From positions 92,021,024-92,085,023 of the forward strand of contig JAPWDM010000001.1 in assembly GCA_035578155.1 (NCBI GenBank): a stretch of 64,000 bases of DNA, written 5' to 3'. Both the position numbers and the translations under genes were made by a program. Below are positions 46,988 through 59,739 of this stretch, piece by piece. Every line of letters begins with the position of its first letter. Position 1 is the first letter of the stretch. A model generated the notes under the pieces. The model was given only the letters and a program-made list of their open reading frames with translations, was not told the origin of the DNA and did no database searches. This DNA is from Brachynemurus nebulosus (lineage: Eukaryota; Arthropoda; Insecta; Neuroptera; Myrmeleontidae).

Positions 46988-48209
46988 CACCACAAATCCA
47001 ATTTTACGTAGTGGTCGGTACAAATTTAAGGGGAAGTACGTAAAATCGGAAGATCAGGGGCGTCGGTAAACTTTTGTTTTGGGGGGTTGGTAAATATTAT
47101 TTATCTGAATTTATTTAAAACAATATTATCTTAAGAGACAATTTACACCTAAAATTCGGTTGTGTAGACAAAGGAAATCGAATGTTATACTAATGAATAT
47201 GAGTGACGACTTTTAGAAAACTGTCGAAAAATCAACTTCACTATCGCATTCATCAGCGTAAAAGACGCCAAATAGCGGAAGCTGACAAAAATTCTAGAAT
47301 ATTCAACTTTTGAACTGGCAAAGATACCAAAAAACAAATTTCACTATTGAATTGCGCACTAAAAATTAGATTAAGCAGCGCATTTTGACAAAAATTCTAG
47401 AATGTTCTATTCGTCAACTAACAAAGATATCAAAAAATCGATTGCACCATTTAATTGGTCATCGAATAAAAGACGAAATAGCACATTTTCATAAATGTTC
47501 TAGAATATTCTATTTGTCAGATAGCAAAAATTGTTTGTCAAAATCGGACATTTGGTTTACATTAGTTTAATTTCGGTTGGACAATTAAGTGGTGCAGTAG
47601 ATTTTCCAATATCTTTGTTAGTTGACAAATAGAATATTCTAGAACATTTCTCAAAATATGTTATTTGGTTTCTTTTTTGGTACCCAATTCAATGGCGACG
47701 TTTGTTTTTGAATATCTTTGCTAGTTGACGAATAGAATATTCCAGAACATTGGTCAAAATGTGTAATTCGACCTCTTTTTCAATGGACAATTAAATGGTA
47801 CAATTGATTTTTCAATATCTTTGCTAATTGACAAATAGACCATTCTAGAATTTTTGTCAAACTACACTGTTTAATCTCATTTTTAATGACCAATTCAACA
47901 GTGAAGTTTATTTTTTGATATCTCTGCTAGTTGATGATTAGAATATTCTAGAATTTTACGTTACTCATTTTGCATTTGCATTTTGCATATTACGTATGCA
48001 GAATATGTGCATATATATCTGCAGTGAAATTTTAAAATTTTTAAAGGCTACGAGACCCTCAGACAATATTACCTACGGCCCTGACTCTGGCTTGGTACAT
48101 AAATTTTCACCAACACAGACAAACATCAACATATCTGTGAGAGGAGAACCCCACTAAATCGCTGACGTCACTACGTAAAATCGGAGTACGTACCATTGGA
48201 TGGCCACTG
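46988..48209. mobile_element. TA-flanked MITE with heat-shock-element-like array, copy 2
   Basis: TA at 46,986-46,987 and 48,210-48,211. It is 1,222 bp and 104 bp longer than copy 1 because of one extra repeat unit near 47,300-47,410. Seven palindromic sites of the TTCTAGAATATTC / AGAATATTCTAGAA type lie at about 105-bp spacing (from 47,292 to 47,950). Confidence 0.87.
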
Positions 48210-48242
48210 TAAGAAGAAACTAAAAATTATTTCAAAATTTTT

Positions 48243-49389
48243 AGGGGCGCTATCCGTTGTGCTTTTTGGAGGTTTTAATATTTTACCCCCACCCCCCTCA
48301 TTTTTAAGCTACAATCTCATGCATTTTCGACGTTTTCGAAGTTTGTACCACTCGCACAGGTCACCCAAATAAACCTAGAGGGCTGAAATTTTGTATTCGG
48401 ATTGAGTTAGTATCACGGGGGTGCCTTTTGGGGGTCTCGACTTTTAACCCCTACCCCCACCATTTTTATACCCAAAAGAACATGATTTTTCTTGTTTTTT
48501 AACAGTTTCGTTCGGGTCAAAATCTCCTCAAATAAATCTAGAGGGCTGAAATTTTTTGTACAGGTTAAGCTAATAGCCAGACACTGTTTGGGGGTTTCAA
48601 CTTTTAACCCTTCTCCCACGATTTTTACGCCAATATTTCCTTAATTTTTTTGCTTGTTTTCTAACACGTCTAGAGACTCTCTAAGGAAACCTAGAGGGCT
48701 GAAATTTTGTACGTGTATTCAGTTAGTATCCAGCTAGTACTTTTTAGGGAGTCCACATTGCTTTTCCCCCCACTTCTCCCATTTTTACATCGGAATTGAA
48801 TACTATTGTTAAATGTGTTTTAAATGCATTATTTTTATTCTAAATACAAGTAGGCGAATAGTAATTTTAAAAAATTTAAAAAAAGTTAGTATAATTTTTT
48901 AATAAATGAAATACATACATACATATCAAATAATTTGAAAATGTTATTAAAGTCAATGTTTATCTATAAATTAGGAATTTTGGATTTTTATTATTTATAA
49001 AATAGAAATTTTGGATTTTTTTGGAAACAAGAAATATCTTCATAAAAGCCTTCCAGTTTACTATTTAAGTTCCTTTTTTAATATTTAAAAATAAAACACA
49101 AAGGCAATTGGCGCAAAAGCATGGGTAGAAATGCCCTCGTACGAATTGTTTTGGTTTTTTCCCTGTTAACTGCTATCGGCACAAAATTGAAATTTACTGA
49201 GATGCAGCCCTTAAAAACTTAAAACCTTTTTTTAAAGCCCCGATCAACCGGACACTCATCATCAGTTTTGAAACCACCAAAATGACAAATCGCTTGTGGA
49301 CTTTCAATTACATTTCGCTTGTAGACACTCAATACCGAAGATGAAAGGAAAAATTCGACTTCCGTGATGGGGCTCCGCTACTCACGGCG
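48243..49389 (+). mobile_element. HINE copy C, 5'-truncated with internal deletion
   Basis: It starts at AGGGGCGCTATCCGTT, about 65 bp inside the normal 5' end. It then jumps straight to GTGCTTTTTGGAGG, skipping the TA tract and the next 350 bp. The 3' hairpin and CGGCG plus T-run are intact. It faces copy B head to head across the TA-flanked MITE. Confidence 0.8.
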
Positions 49390-49479
49390 TTTTTTTTTAT
49401 TTGCGACAAAGTAAATCTTGTTTTAAATCATATGTGCATATTTTTTTCTTTATGAAGATCGAGTATAAATTACAGTTGA

Positions 49480-49770
49480 AATAAGTTTGAAAATATACCT
49501 TATTAGTAACTGTATAAGATTACACTAATTTATTGTCGGGTATATATTCAAATTCTCATAGTAGTATTCTTGTACTTGAAAATATACCCGATTTTGGCTT
49601 TGAAATGAGGTATATTTTAAAGAGTCATTTTGTAAATTATACCCGATCCTAGATCGGTCAGTGACGTCACAAGCTCTGACTTCGGGTATATTTTCAAAAT
49701 ACGCAACGGCGCAGATGGACGTAAATCTGATCCAAATTTCTGACGACAGAACTGGTTACTAGGGTAGGGG
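49480..49770 (+). repeat. Dispersed repeat with GAAAATATACCCG blocks, copy 2
   Basis: GGGTATATATTCAAAT, TTGAAAATATACCCG and CGGGTATATTTTCAAA recur here. It is followed by GGCGCAGATGGACGTAAATC, related to the block at 20,915-20,950. Confidence 0.6.
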
Positions 49771-49812
49771 GATATATAAATATAAATAATAAATATATAT
49801 ATTTATTATTTA

Positions 49813-49903
<91 letters not shown>

Positions 49904-49926
49904 AATATATATATATTTATTATTTA

Positions 49927-49990
<64 letters not shown>
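49771..49990. repeat. (TA)n with embedded palindromes
   Basis: Two long TA runs alternate with AATATATATATTTATTATT-type segments that are themselves inverted repeats (49,774-49,822 and 49,898-49,935). It borders the next element directly. Confidence 0.9.
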
Positions 49991-49992
<2 letters not shown>

Positions 49993-50343
49993 GGGTGTCT
50001 CGTTTGGATGTATGCATACGGTTTACATGTTAATTGATAACATTGAATTCCCATAAGGAAAAAGTAAAAATTATGTCACAAGAGTGCTTTGAATAAAATA
50101 ATATCAACTTAATATTATAGCTACTGTTACTATCTCTTTAACGACAATAATGCAGTAAAATAAAGAAATGAATGTGACAATTTTCAAGCAATTCACATTT
50201 TCACATAATAAGTATTCTCATTTTCTGTAAATTCAAAAGGCATTTTTTTATTTTTTTGAAAATAAATATTAAAATAATAAAAATACCGAAGAAATATTCT
50301 GTTGAAGAAATAGTGAAAATAATTAGGTGGTCTTACAAAGCCT

Positions 50344-50410
50344 TACCAGTTAGGCTACCGACCGCTTGGCTAGCAACCAAGAGATCCGCGTTCGAGTCCC
50401 AGCCGAACCA
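50344..50410 (+). tRNA. tRNA-like segment (Ala-AGC-like), probably a pseudogene or SINE head
   Basis: CTTGG-CTAGCAA-CCAAG makes a perfect anticodon stem-loop with AGC in the anticodon position. GCGTTCGAGTCCC downstream is a good B box / T-loop. The D-arm and acceptor stem do not pair well, and there is no matching 5' half, so I do not call it functional. Confidence 0.4.
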
Positions 50411-51496
50411 GTTGTTAATTTTTCAAACACTATGTGAATTTTAATTAACGTAATGAATTGGTCATACATGCCAAAGTAAATCGAATGTTCAAGTATCAGC
50501 TAAAGCTGCACATTAAGTGAAAATATGAATATTGGTGTATGTATAAATACGAACAAAAGTCCGCCATACATTAATAATGTTTCACAGTCACTCGATAACA
50601 TTTGAAATTGTAGGGAATAATCCCGCGTAACTTGTCTTTCGACAACTCGGACATTTTTAATGTTTTGAAAAGGCTTAGCACTGTAAGCAGATGATTCACG
50701 GGGATTTATTATGTGGCTACCGTCTAGGTTTAACTTCATAAAAAAAATAAATAAATCTAGTATCCTGTATTTATAAAAATTGTATATTGCAAAACTTATC
50801 TAGGGACCTATGTACATATGAGATAGCTATTGGCGATTCAAAGATTACGCCAGCGCCTCTGGTTTTTTAAATTAGAAGCTGTATCAAACAATAGTATATT
50901 GTACAATAAGTGGGAAAAGAGGTTTATTTCTCACGAATGAGTTTGTTGCGCGAGCCCGTAGGGCGAGTGCAACAATTCATATGACTGAGAAATAAGCTTT
51001 TTCCACGTAATTTACACCATACTTTTTCTATGGGTACATTTTTTTCGTAAAATTTACATTAATATTTATTTAAATAAGTACCGTCAAGTGGGATTACTTT
51101 GGCCCAAAATATAACATTTTCAAAATTTACTTGTGATATATTTTATACAAATGGCAGCATATTATTTTAAAAAATTTTAAAACAATATTTGTATAATTCT
51201 GGTGCTGTGGCTATCATTTTTATTTTTTAATTTTGGAACTATGCGTATGTTTTTTTTAAAATTTGGCCAAAGTTACCCAGGGGTTGGGGTTACTTTAGCT
51301 ACTTGTTATTTTAATTGTTTAAAATTCATAGTAAAGGCATTTTAAGGCATAAGGTATTTAAAGGGGCTGGTTTCACCCCCTAAACGTGGAAGATGGAAAA
51401 AAATAAATACGGGTCCCTTATTTTTGTCTATTCTACACACCAGCGAAGTTTCATCAAAATTCCGAATTTCACTCTGGGTGCATCTCCTTGTTAGAC

Positions 51497-51733
51497 CAGA
51501 GGTGGCCAACCCAAATGATCTTGCGGACCACTTTGGAAGCGAATCATAACTCCGCGGGCCGCATATAAAATTATGTGTTCCCATATATTATGTATTTTTT
51601 TAATACATTGGTTTTCACTACCTTGGTCATTATAAAATAAATATATTTTGTATAATTGTGATGAATCTCGCGGGCCAAAAAAAGTACAAAGCGGGCCGCA
51701 TGCGGCCCGCGGACCGCGGATTGACCACCCCTG
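51497..51733. mobile_element. hAT-type MITE, 237 bp
   Basis: It starts CAGAGGTGGCCAACCC and ends with the complement of CAGGGGTGGTCAATCC. Inner arms hold GCGGGCCGCAT and GCATGCGGCCCGC, a form common to hAT MITEs in many animals. The flanking 8-mers TGTTAGAC and ACTTAGAC agree at six positions. The GC-rich island stands out from its surroundings. Confidence 0.82.
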
Positions 51734-52195
51734 ACTTAGACACTAACACATTCAAACATATTTGCTTTAAAACACGGAAGGGTGTCATTATACACATCTT
51801 GTGTGTGACGAAATTGTTAAATGGGAGCGTGCTATGTATTAGTTTGTTCAAAGCACTCTTGTGGCATAACTTTTTCCTTATGGAAATTCAGTGTTATCAA
51901 TTAACATGTAAACCGTATGTATACATCCAATCGGGACACCTCTGGTATAAATATTATATATTAAATTAAGGAAACAGCCTACTTTTTTATTATTTTTTTA
52001 AAGCGTGGGAAATTATTTCGCATGGTGTGGGCAACTATTAATTTTTACATATTACCCGTGCGCAAAATGTTACTTTTAATAGTAGGAGTAGAAAAAAATT
52101 TTTGTATACGTTTAATTATCGATAGAAATATCTATTATACAAATTATGTGCGGACTGCGGATTACTAGATTTTATATCACCGATTAAACGTATAC

Positions 52196-54034
52196 GGGTA
52201 GTTCTCCAAACGAAAGAAAAAAATGGACTTAATCCCGGCCCGATATTTTTTTCATCCGTAAGCTTTGGCAAGTAGTTTTATTTCAAGTTGATGACATTTT
52301 TCACACTATTTCAAAGTAGCCAGTCAAAATATTAAAAATTATAAATTTTATGACCATTATAAAAAAAAGAGACATCCAGAAAAGTGAAAAAATGAGTAAA
52401 AAACTAAAATTAACAAAAGAGAATTTCGTATATTCATTTTTGTTATTAAGCACAATTTATTAAACTATTAAACAATTTATTAATTTGTATTATTAAACAA
52501 TTTTTATTATTTTTATTATTAAATTTTTAATTATTAAACAATTTATTATTTGTTTAACAGATATTATATATTATATTAGTAGTATATATATTAGTAGTTA
52601 TATAGTGTATATATGTAAATATTAAAAAAAAAATTTTTTAAAAATTTAAAAAAAACTAAATAACTTTAAAAAAATTGGGAATTTATTATTTATTAAAAAA
52701 TATTCGAAGTCATTTACTACAGTTTAATACATATTATATATTATATTAGTAGTATATAATATGTATCAGTAGTTATATTAATTATATAGTATATAGGTAT
52801 TATACAAAAAGAAAAAAAAAATGGGAATTTATTTTTTATTAAAAAATATACGGAGTCATTTATTACAGTATTCTAATGACATTTACCTAATTTATTTACA
52901 TTATTTAAGTTAAATCCCCGTTTTCGGAGCTACCAGGAGACTGAGAATTCTTCAATATTCTTTAAAAATCGGCTAAATAACGTTTTATAAAAAAAAAGAC
53001 AGGTCCGCTATTCCAATACAGCATATTTACAACTCATACAACTGAAAAATTTCTTATATCCACAGTATTTTTCACGAAAATGCTGACCAGGATACTGAGA
53101 AATTGACTGGACCGAGTACGATCTCACTTACAATGTTAACTGAATTAATTGATACAACCCCAAATTAAATAAAACATGTACTTTATTTTATTTATTATAT
53201 TTGAGTTAATTACTATGACAAACGATGATTTAATCGGAATATAATTTTTTTTATACGGGGCTTTCATTATATTCCGATACCCACGTGATCAAATTTATTT
53301 AGTGCGCTTGGTAATTTGTTTACTGTATGTTGGTGGCACTGTAGTGAAGTTAGTTGCTAGCTGAAAACACTAAAAATAAATAACCAAAATCATTCGTATT
53401 TTTCAGTGTTGTAATTATTACTTTAAATATTTAGTTGCAAAATATAATAAATTTCATAAATAATCTTTAATTAAGTTCTTATTATGTAAAACAGTATTGT
53501 TATATAACAGATTTTTAAATGATACCGCATTTAGGGTATTTTTTTTTTCATAATTACCATACACACAAATATGGCGGAAATTATATTTGGTCACGTGGGT
53601 ATCGATATATAATGAAAGCCCTGTATTTTTTAAGTGTTTTGGTTTGATAGAATGATGCAAAGTTCGGGAGACAAAATTCAATAGAATATTTCTTAAAGAA
53701 AATATAAAAAAATTCAAAAATTATTTATACAATAAAAAAGTACCAATATTATAGATTACTACTGCAGTGTAAATTTTTTGTTATACATTCAGAAAAAATA
53801 ATTATTTAGTCTGCTATGTTTTACTTTGGAGAGGAGACATACCAGGAGACTGAGAATTTTACATTTTAAGTGTCATTTTTTATAAAAAATATATTTCGAA
53901 ACCGGGTTATTTTGAGTGACCAGTTAGATGCAGTAATGGTTTACAGTTTCCATCTAGAAAAAATGTATTTTTCAAAATATTAATATACAAAATGCGTTGG
54001 GCCGTCAAAAATTCCATAGTTTGAAGAACTACCC
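52196..54034. mobile_element. Element with ends GGGTAGTTCT, 1.84 kb
   Basis: It starts GGGTAGTTCTCCAAACG and ends with the complement near TTTGAAGAACTACCC. It sits exactly inside the 220-bp MITE copy. The block ACCAGGAGACTGAGAATT occurs at 52,931 and 53,841, with a looser copy at 53,087. The rest is AT-rich with TATTA repeats. The 87-codon minus frame at 53,454-53,717 overlaps a MITE and is not supported as a gene. Confidence 0.65.
53256..53627. mobile_element. Nested MITE, 0.37 kb
   Basis: Ends CGGGGCTTTCATTATATTCC and the complement of TATAATGAAAGCCCTG. The inner arm has CGATACCCACGTGA on both sides. Non-coding. Confidence 0.75.
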
Positions 54035-54106
54035 GTACATATATTTTTACTTGATACTAATTCTAATTTTACCACCAAAGACGCGAGTAAGAATCTTTGC
54101 GTCACC

Positions 54107-55120
54107 AACACACTATACAAATAACCCACAAATGCTTACACACTCTCGTGTGTGTTTATGTTCAGCCAGGAGCTAAAACGTACGAAGGCCTTCGAATATC
54201 ACTCTGTTTTGAGAGGTATTCTTGATATGTTTAAATGTTTTTTACTAATATTCTATGAAAGAAGGACATTTCAAAACTTTTTTTGTCCTTCTAAAGGTAT
54301 TTCTTCCCTTAAGGTTTTTTTATTTTTTTCTGGAAATGGCTATTATGTATGTATTTAATTTTAACTAAATACATGGATAATTTACATATTATGCATGTAT
54401 GATAAAAACAATAATTTTTTTCCTAAATCTTAGATAATTATTATTTTTATATCTTTATATTTGTTTAATTATTCAGTGATAAAACAATCCAAATAAGAAT
54501 AACAGACGTAAGCTTATTTAATGATAAAAATTGGAAATAAAAGAAAATTGCAATTAATATGTATATTATACAGTATATGTATTTGTTATTAGAGCACGTA
54601 CGAGGTCAAAAAATTATGTACTGATAAAAGAAACGATAATACCTATGCTAAATAATTTATTGTATGTATGTAGATAAAATTGGTGGCGACACTTGAGAGT
54701 ATCCAAGAGAGATAATAGACATATTCAAGACAACGTTACTTCAAAACCGTCCGCAAACACATTACTCAACCATTTGCAACACTAATTATAGTCAAAAATA
54801 AAGTGTAGGGTGTTTTCAAAATCTGCATGGTTGCATCTTTATCGCATGTCATCTTTTCATTTTATTTATATGCGAAATGCTTCCTATTAACTCTTTTCAT
54901 ATTCACAAATAAATACACACATGTATGCAAGCTTGAACGATTAAGCCTGATTTCTACACCAATGAGCTTTAATGTAGCATAGATCGGTTAAGCAATACAC
55001 TGTATTTGTTTGAACGGTGTAAATATACTAGAACTGTACCCAAAAATTAAAAATTTATTACAGTTATTTTTAATCATTCTCCTCTACGGTTAATACATCC
55101 CACATACTCAATAAATACAT
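54107..55120. other. No gene seen
   Basis: AT-rich DNA. The stretch at 54,990-55,060 (GTGTAAATATACTAGAACTGT) is loosely repeated at 55,380-55,410, so part of this is an old duplication. Confidence 0.4.
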
Positions 55121-55124
55121 TAAA

Positions 55125-55272
55125 TGGTATGCATAAGGTTGAACATTGTGAGACTTTGCTCAAGTATACACACACATACACACATCTCTGGTACACGCAG
55201 TATGTGTATATAACAACATATTCATATTTACTTGAGCAAAGTCTCACAATGCTCAAACTTATGCATACCACT
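55125..55272. mobile_element. Small hairpin, 148 bp
   Basis: The arm GGTATGCATAAGGTTGAACA, continuing TTGTGAGACTTTGCTCAAGTA, pairs with the complement at 55,225-55,272. The loop is a short run of CACACATAC repeats. Confidence 0.8.
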
Positions 55273-55615
55273 TATTATTATTATAACTCCAAAATAGTCA
55301 CAAAAGTGCCTCTTCGATTTTGATGAACTTTGGTGTGTTGTAAGTAACAAAATAAACAATATTCTGTATTGTTTTGAAAAGTGTAAGCATACTAGAACTA
55401 TACTAAAAAATAAAATTAATTTTATATGCAATTTAAAATTTAGGGGAAAATGTCAAAAAAATATATAATATTGTCCCAATAGTTATAGTTTTTGATAAAA
55501 TTGAATTTGAAAAATTACATCACTCACACATATTTTGGTTAATATCTCAAGGATAAGTTAAGGTTTAGAGTTAATGACCCTATATTTGATAATGACTTGG
55601 GGTACCAATAATGAC
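55273..55615. other. No gene seen
   Basis: AT-rich DNA between two small elements. No coding signal. Confidence 0.4.
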
Positions 55616-55880
55616 ACTACATATCGCGCGTACTCTGTCTCAACCTCGTATCTGAAAACTCCCAATTTTTGGACACAAAAAAAAACATATTTTAAATCCG
55701 TGTTTTCATTACTATGAGCTCAAGATTTATGCTAATTACACCCCTTGATGTTGGCTACCCAGATATATAAATATATATAGATAAGTATATATGTAAATAC
55801 AGTATTTAATATGTTTTTTGTGTGTCCTAAAACATGTAGCTTTTGATATACGAGGTAGAGACAGCCAACGCGCGATATAT
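55616..55880. mobile_element. MITE with ends ATATCGCGCGTACTCT, copy 2
   Basis: It aligns over its whole length with 15,015-15,285, including TTGATGTTGGCTACC and the ATATATAGATAAGTATATAT core. The right end is more diverged (GCCAACGCGCGATAT). Confidence 0.75.
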
Positions 55881-56121
55881 TTATTACAGACATCGGTTAT
55901 GGGGACCATTTCTTTATGCTTATCTTGCTATTATATAATTTCCCTCATGTTCAGTGACACATATCCTATGACATCTTCACCATACGACTATCTTGCGGAT
56001 CCACAAGTAAAAATAAAAAATATTAAAACACTGCTTGGTCCGTTACAGTTTAAAATGTTGCTTGCAATAAAAATCTCAATTTCGATAAAAGTGTCGCTTA
56101 CGATAAATCGGCGGTAATGGC

Positions 56122-56213
<92 letters not shown>

Positions 56214-56230
56214 TATGTGTATATATATAA

Positions 56231-57150
<920 letters not shown>

Positions 57151-57195
57151 ACCTTTGTAATTTCTACGTTTTAAGGAGTTTTTCGTTAAATAGAA

Positions 57196-57354
<159 letters not shown>

Positions 57355-57449
57355 CACTGCTTGGTCCATTACAGTTTAAAATGTTGCTTGCAATACAAAA
57401 TCTCAATTTCGATAAAAGTGTCGCTTACGATAAATCGGCGGTAATGGCT

Positions 57450-57528
<79 letters not shown>

Positions 57529-57603
57529 TTTTACTTGTGGATCCGCAAGATAGTCGTATGGTGAAGATGTCATAGGATATGTGTCACTGAACATGAGGGA
57601 AAT

Positions 57604-57906
57604 TATACATCGTTAATATAAAAACGTCCTGAACCTAAAGTTCATGCTAAATCTTTTTCAGTTTGGGTCGATAAGTAAATAACACGCAATAAGTAACTAA
57701 TTAAATATGAAATCCTCTCGCCGCTTAAAAATAAAAATATCAGATTAATCTTTGCGATAAAAGTAAGAACTATTTATGAGCTTTTGAACTGATATAGTTT
57801 CGATTTCTAAGCTAACCTCTTAGTCAAACTCAAAAAAAAGCTACTATAAAAAGAAGAAAATCCATTATACTACATATTGCTAAACTTTTACTGGTATTTT
57901 TTGCAG
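57604..57906. other. Intron upstream of the GGT exon
   Basis: AT-rich, non-coding, ending in TGGTATTTTTTGCAG, a good polypyrimidine-AG acceptor. Confidence 0.6.
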
Positions 57907-58127
57907 AGAAGTTCTTGCAAAAAATGGGACAGCAGTAGATGCAACAATAGCTGCCATGTTTTGTAATGGAATGGTCAATATGCAGAGCATGGGATTAGGA
58001 GGAGGTTTCTTAATGACTATCTACAGCCATGGAACTAAAGAAGTTTATACATTAAATGCAAGAGAAGTTGCACCGTTGAAGTCTTCCAGAGATATGTTTA
58101 AGGAGGACCCAAAAACTTCAAAATTAG
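57907..58127 (+). CDS. Gamma-glutamyltranspeptidase (glutathione hydrolase), one internal exon
   Basis: 221-bp exon between acceptor TTTTTTGCAG and donor TTAG^GTAAAT. It reads EVLAKNGTAVDATIAAMFCN, GMVNMQSMGLGGGFLMTIYS and TLNAREVAPLKSSRDMF. The AVDA-(x)n-G-(x)n-NxxSMGLGGG signature and the following (N/D)xREVAP are diagnostic of the large-subunit part of GGT, a membrane-anchored ectoenzyme that cleaves the gamma-glutamyl bond of glutathione. Arg in NAREVAP corresponds to a residue that binds the substrate carboxylate. The catalytic Thr of the small subunit is in later exons, not in this window. The frame is intact. The downstream intron would contain at least 5.8 kb of repeats. One isolated exon cannot exclude an exon-bearing pseudogene. 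Confidence 0.88.
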
Positions 58128-58577
58128 GTAAATTTTGGTACTTACCGTAGACAGGGTTGAATCGGGGCAGCCGGGTGAATAAGGGCAAAACAAAAAATGT
58201 TATTCATGAGCTTAGTTTAAAAATACTAAACGTAAATGCGAACATATTTATCTTTCTTAAACTATATACACCGGTCGGCGGTCAATTTAAACACGCAAGG
58301 GTACAAAAATTAGGGGATAGCTGAAAATTGGTATGAATGTTCGGAACACCATTATAAATAAGTGTTGAAAAGTCCCCATCGATCCTGTACGTGGAAAAAA
58401 TTTTATTCAAAGTTAAAGGTGTCAAAAATGATTTCGCGTTTTTCAGCAAAACGGTAAGTTTTATCATAAAATTAGGCCAGACAAAAATTATAGATTATAT
58501 AATTATCCATAAAAATAGTCTCAATACTTTTTTTTCTAACAAGGGGAGTATCAAACATGGGAATCACAGATTTGGGA
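58128..58577. other. Downstream intron of GGT, no other gene seen
   Basis: It contains CACCGGTCGGCGGTCAATTT (58,270), which looks like the end of an unidentified small element, and otherwise AT-rich non-coding DNA. Confidence 0.45.
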
Positions 58578-58589
58578 GAAATTAATATA

Positions 58590-59587
58590 CAGTGTCATTC
58601 ACGAAAGTGGCAACATATGGAAAACTTTTCTATACTAAGTTTCTCAGAAAATTTTATTCTTACTAAAAGTTGGTGCATGTTCTTAAATTAAAAATGCACC
58701 CATTAAAATTTGAACAAACTCTATTGTATACAGGGTGGACTTAAGAATGTGAAATTGACGTAAGAGCAAAGTACCCTAATTATTGAAACTTGACAAAAAT
58801 TTTACTGGGAAAAGTTGTTTAGAATTAAAAATTAATGTAAAATACAGAATCATAGCTAACTACAACTAATAAAAAATTTTCCTATATTCTTCCTTTTTTT
58901 CCATATCACCCGGTACATTATGAAAGCGGACGTACTTAGACGACTACTATTTATGTAGTACTGCAAGACTACACTCTTAATTTTTAAGTTCAACTATTTA
59001 CTAACTTGAAATTTAAGTTTATTAATATTATAATCAAAATACACAATTAATCTGTTGCCATAACAAAAGTCATAAGTACTGAAATAAAATATACCAATAT
59101 TTTAGTACTATTCGATGTAAAAATTAAATAATTAGTTAGTGTGAATAGTTTAAAAACAATTAATTATTTAATTTTTACATCGAATAGTACTAAAATATTG
59201 GTATATTTTATTTCAGTACTTATGACTTTTGTTATGGCAACAGATTAATTGTGTATTTTGATTATAATATTAATAAACTTAAATTTCAAGTTAGTAAATA
59301 GTTGAACTTAAATTTCAAGTTAGTAAATTCCGTATTTTACATTAATTTTTAATTCTAAACAACTTTTCCTAGTAAAATTTTTGTCAAGTTTCAATAATTA
59401 GGGTACTTTACTCTTACGTCAATTTCACATTCTTAAGTCCACCCTGTATACAATAGAGTTTGTTCAAATTTTAATGGGTGCATTTTTAATTTAAGAACAT
59501 GCACCAACTTTTAGTAAGAATAAAATTTTCTGAGAAACTTAGTATAGAAAAGTTTTCCATATGTTGCCACCTTCGTGAATGACACTG
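58590..59587. mobile_element. TA-flanked hairpin MITE, 998 bp
   Basis: TA at 58,588-58,589 and 59,588-59,589. Ends CAGTGTCATTCACGAAAGTG and its complement, with arms pairing for about 250 bp (including TATACAGGGTGGACTTAAGA). A second inner palindrome is centred near 59,155. The uninterrupted target survives in the other arm of the surrounding palindrome (near 63,990). The TA duplication and CAGTG end fit the Tc1/mariner group. Confidence 0.88.
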
Positions 59588-59739
59588 TATGTTGTGGAAT
59601 ATATTTCTCTGAGTATTGTAGTGATAATAATTTAGGCCAATGCGATTTTATTTAGAAATTAAACGCACGAAAAATTTCGAATAACATATCGTGTTTGATA
59701 TGTATCAGTTATAGTTGGTATTGTTTGCAACAAGGGCCG

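Larger units (their letters stand above)
49991..51945. mobile_element. Inverted-repeat element, 1.95 kb
   Basis: The left end CCGGGTGTCTCGTTTGGATG and the right end (complement of CATCCAATCGGGACACCTC) pair, continuing through ATGCATACGGTTTACATGTT and ATTGATAACA. It contains the tRNA-like segment, part of a 220-bp MITE copy (50,832-50,895), an inner hairpin (50,905-51,010) and a hAT MITE. There is no coding sequence that I can support. Confidence 0.65.
50832..54106. mobile_element. Second copy of the 220-bp MITE, split into three pieces
   Basis: The pieces at 50,832-50,895, 52,105-52,195 and 54,040-54,106 together align, inverted, with 9,174-9,393. The shared blocks are AAATTAGAAGCTGTATCAA, ATTACTAGATTTTATA and the end TTTGCGTCACC. 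The breaks are filled by about 1.2 kb of other repeats and by the 1.8-kb element at 52,196-54,034. Confidence 0.7.

Noticed and set aside
50344..50410. Functional tRNA-Ala
   Set aside because: Anticodon arm and B box are good, but the acceptor stem and D-arm do not form. Kept only as a low-confidence tRNA-like feature.
53454..53717. 87-codon minus-strand frame
   Set aside because: It overlaps the end of a MITE and runs into AT-rich DNA. No similarity recognised.
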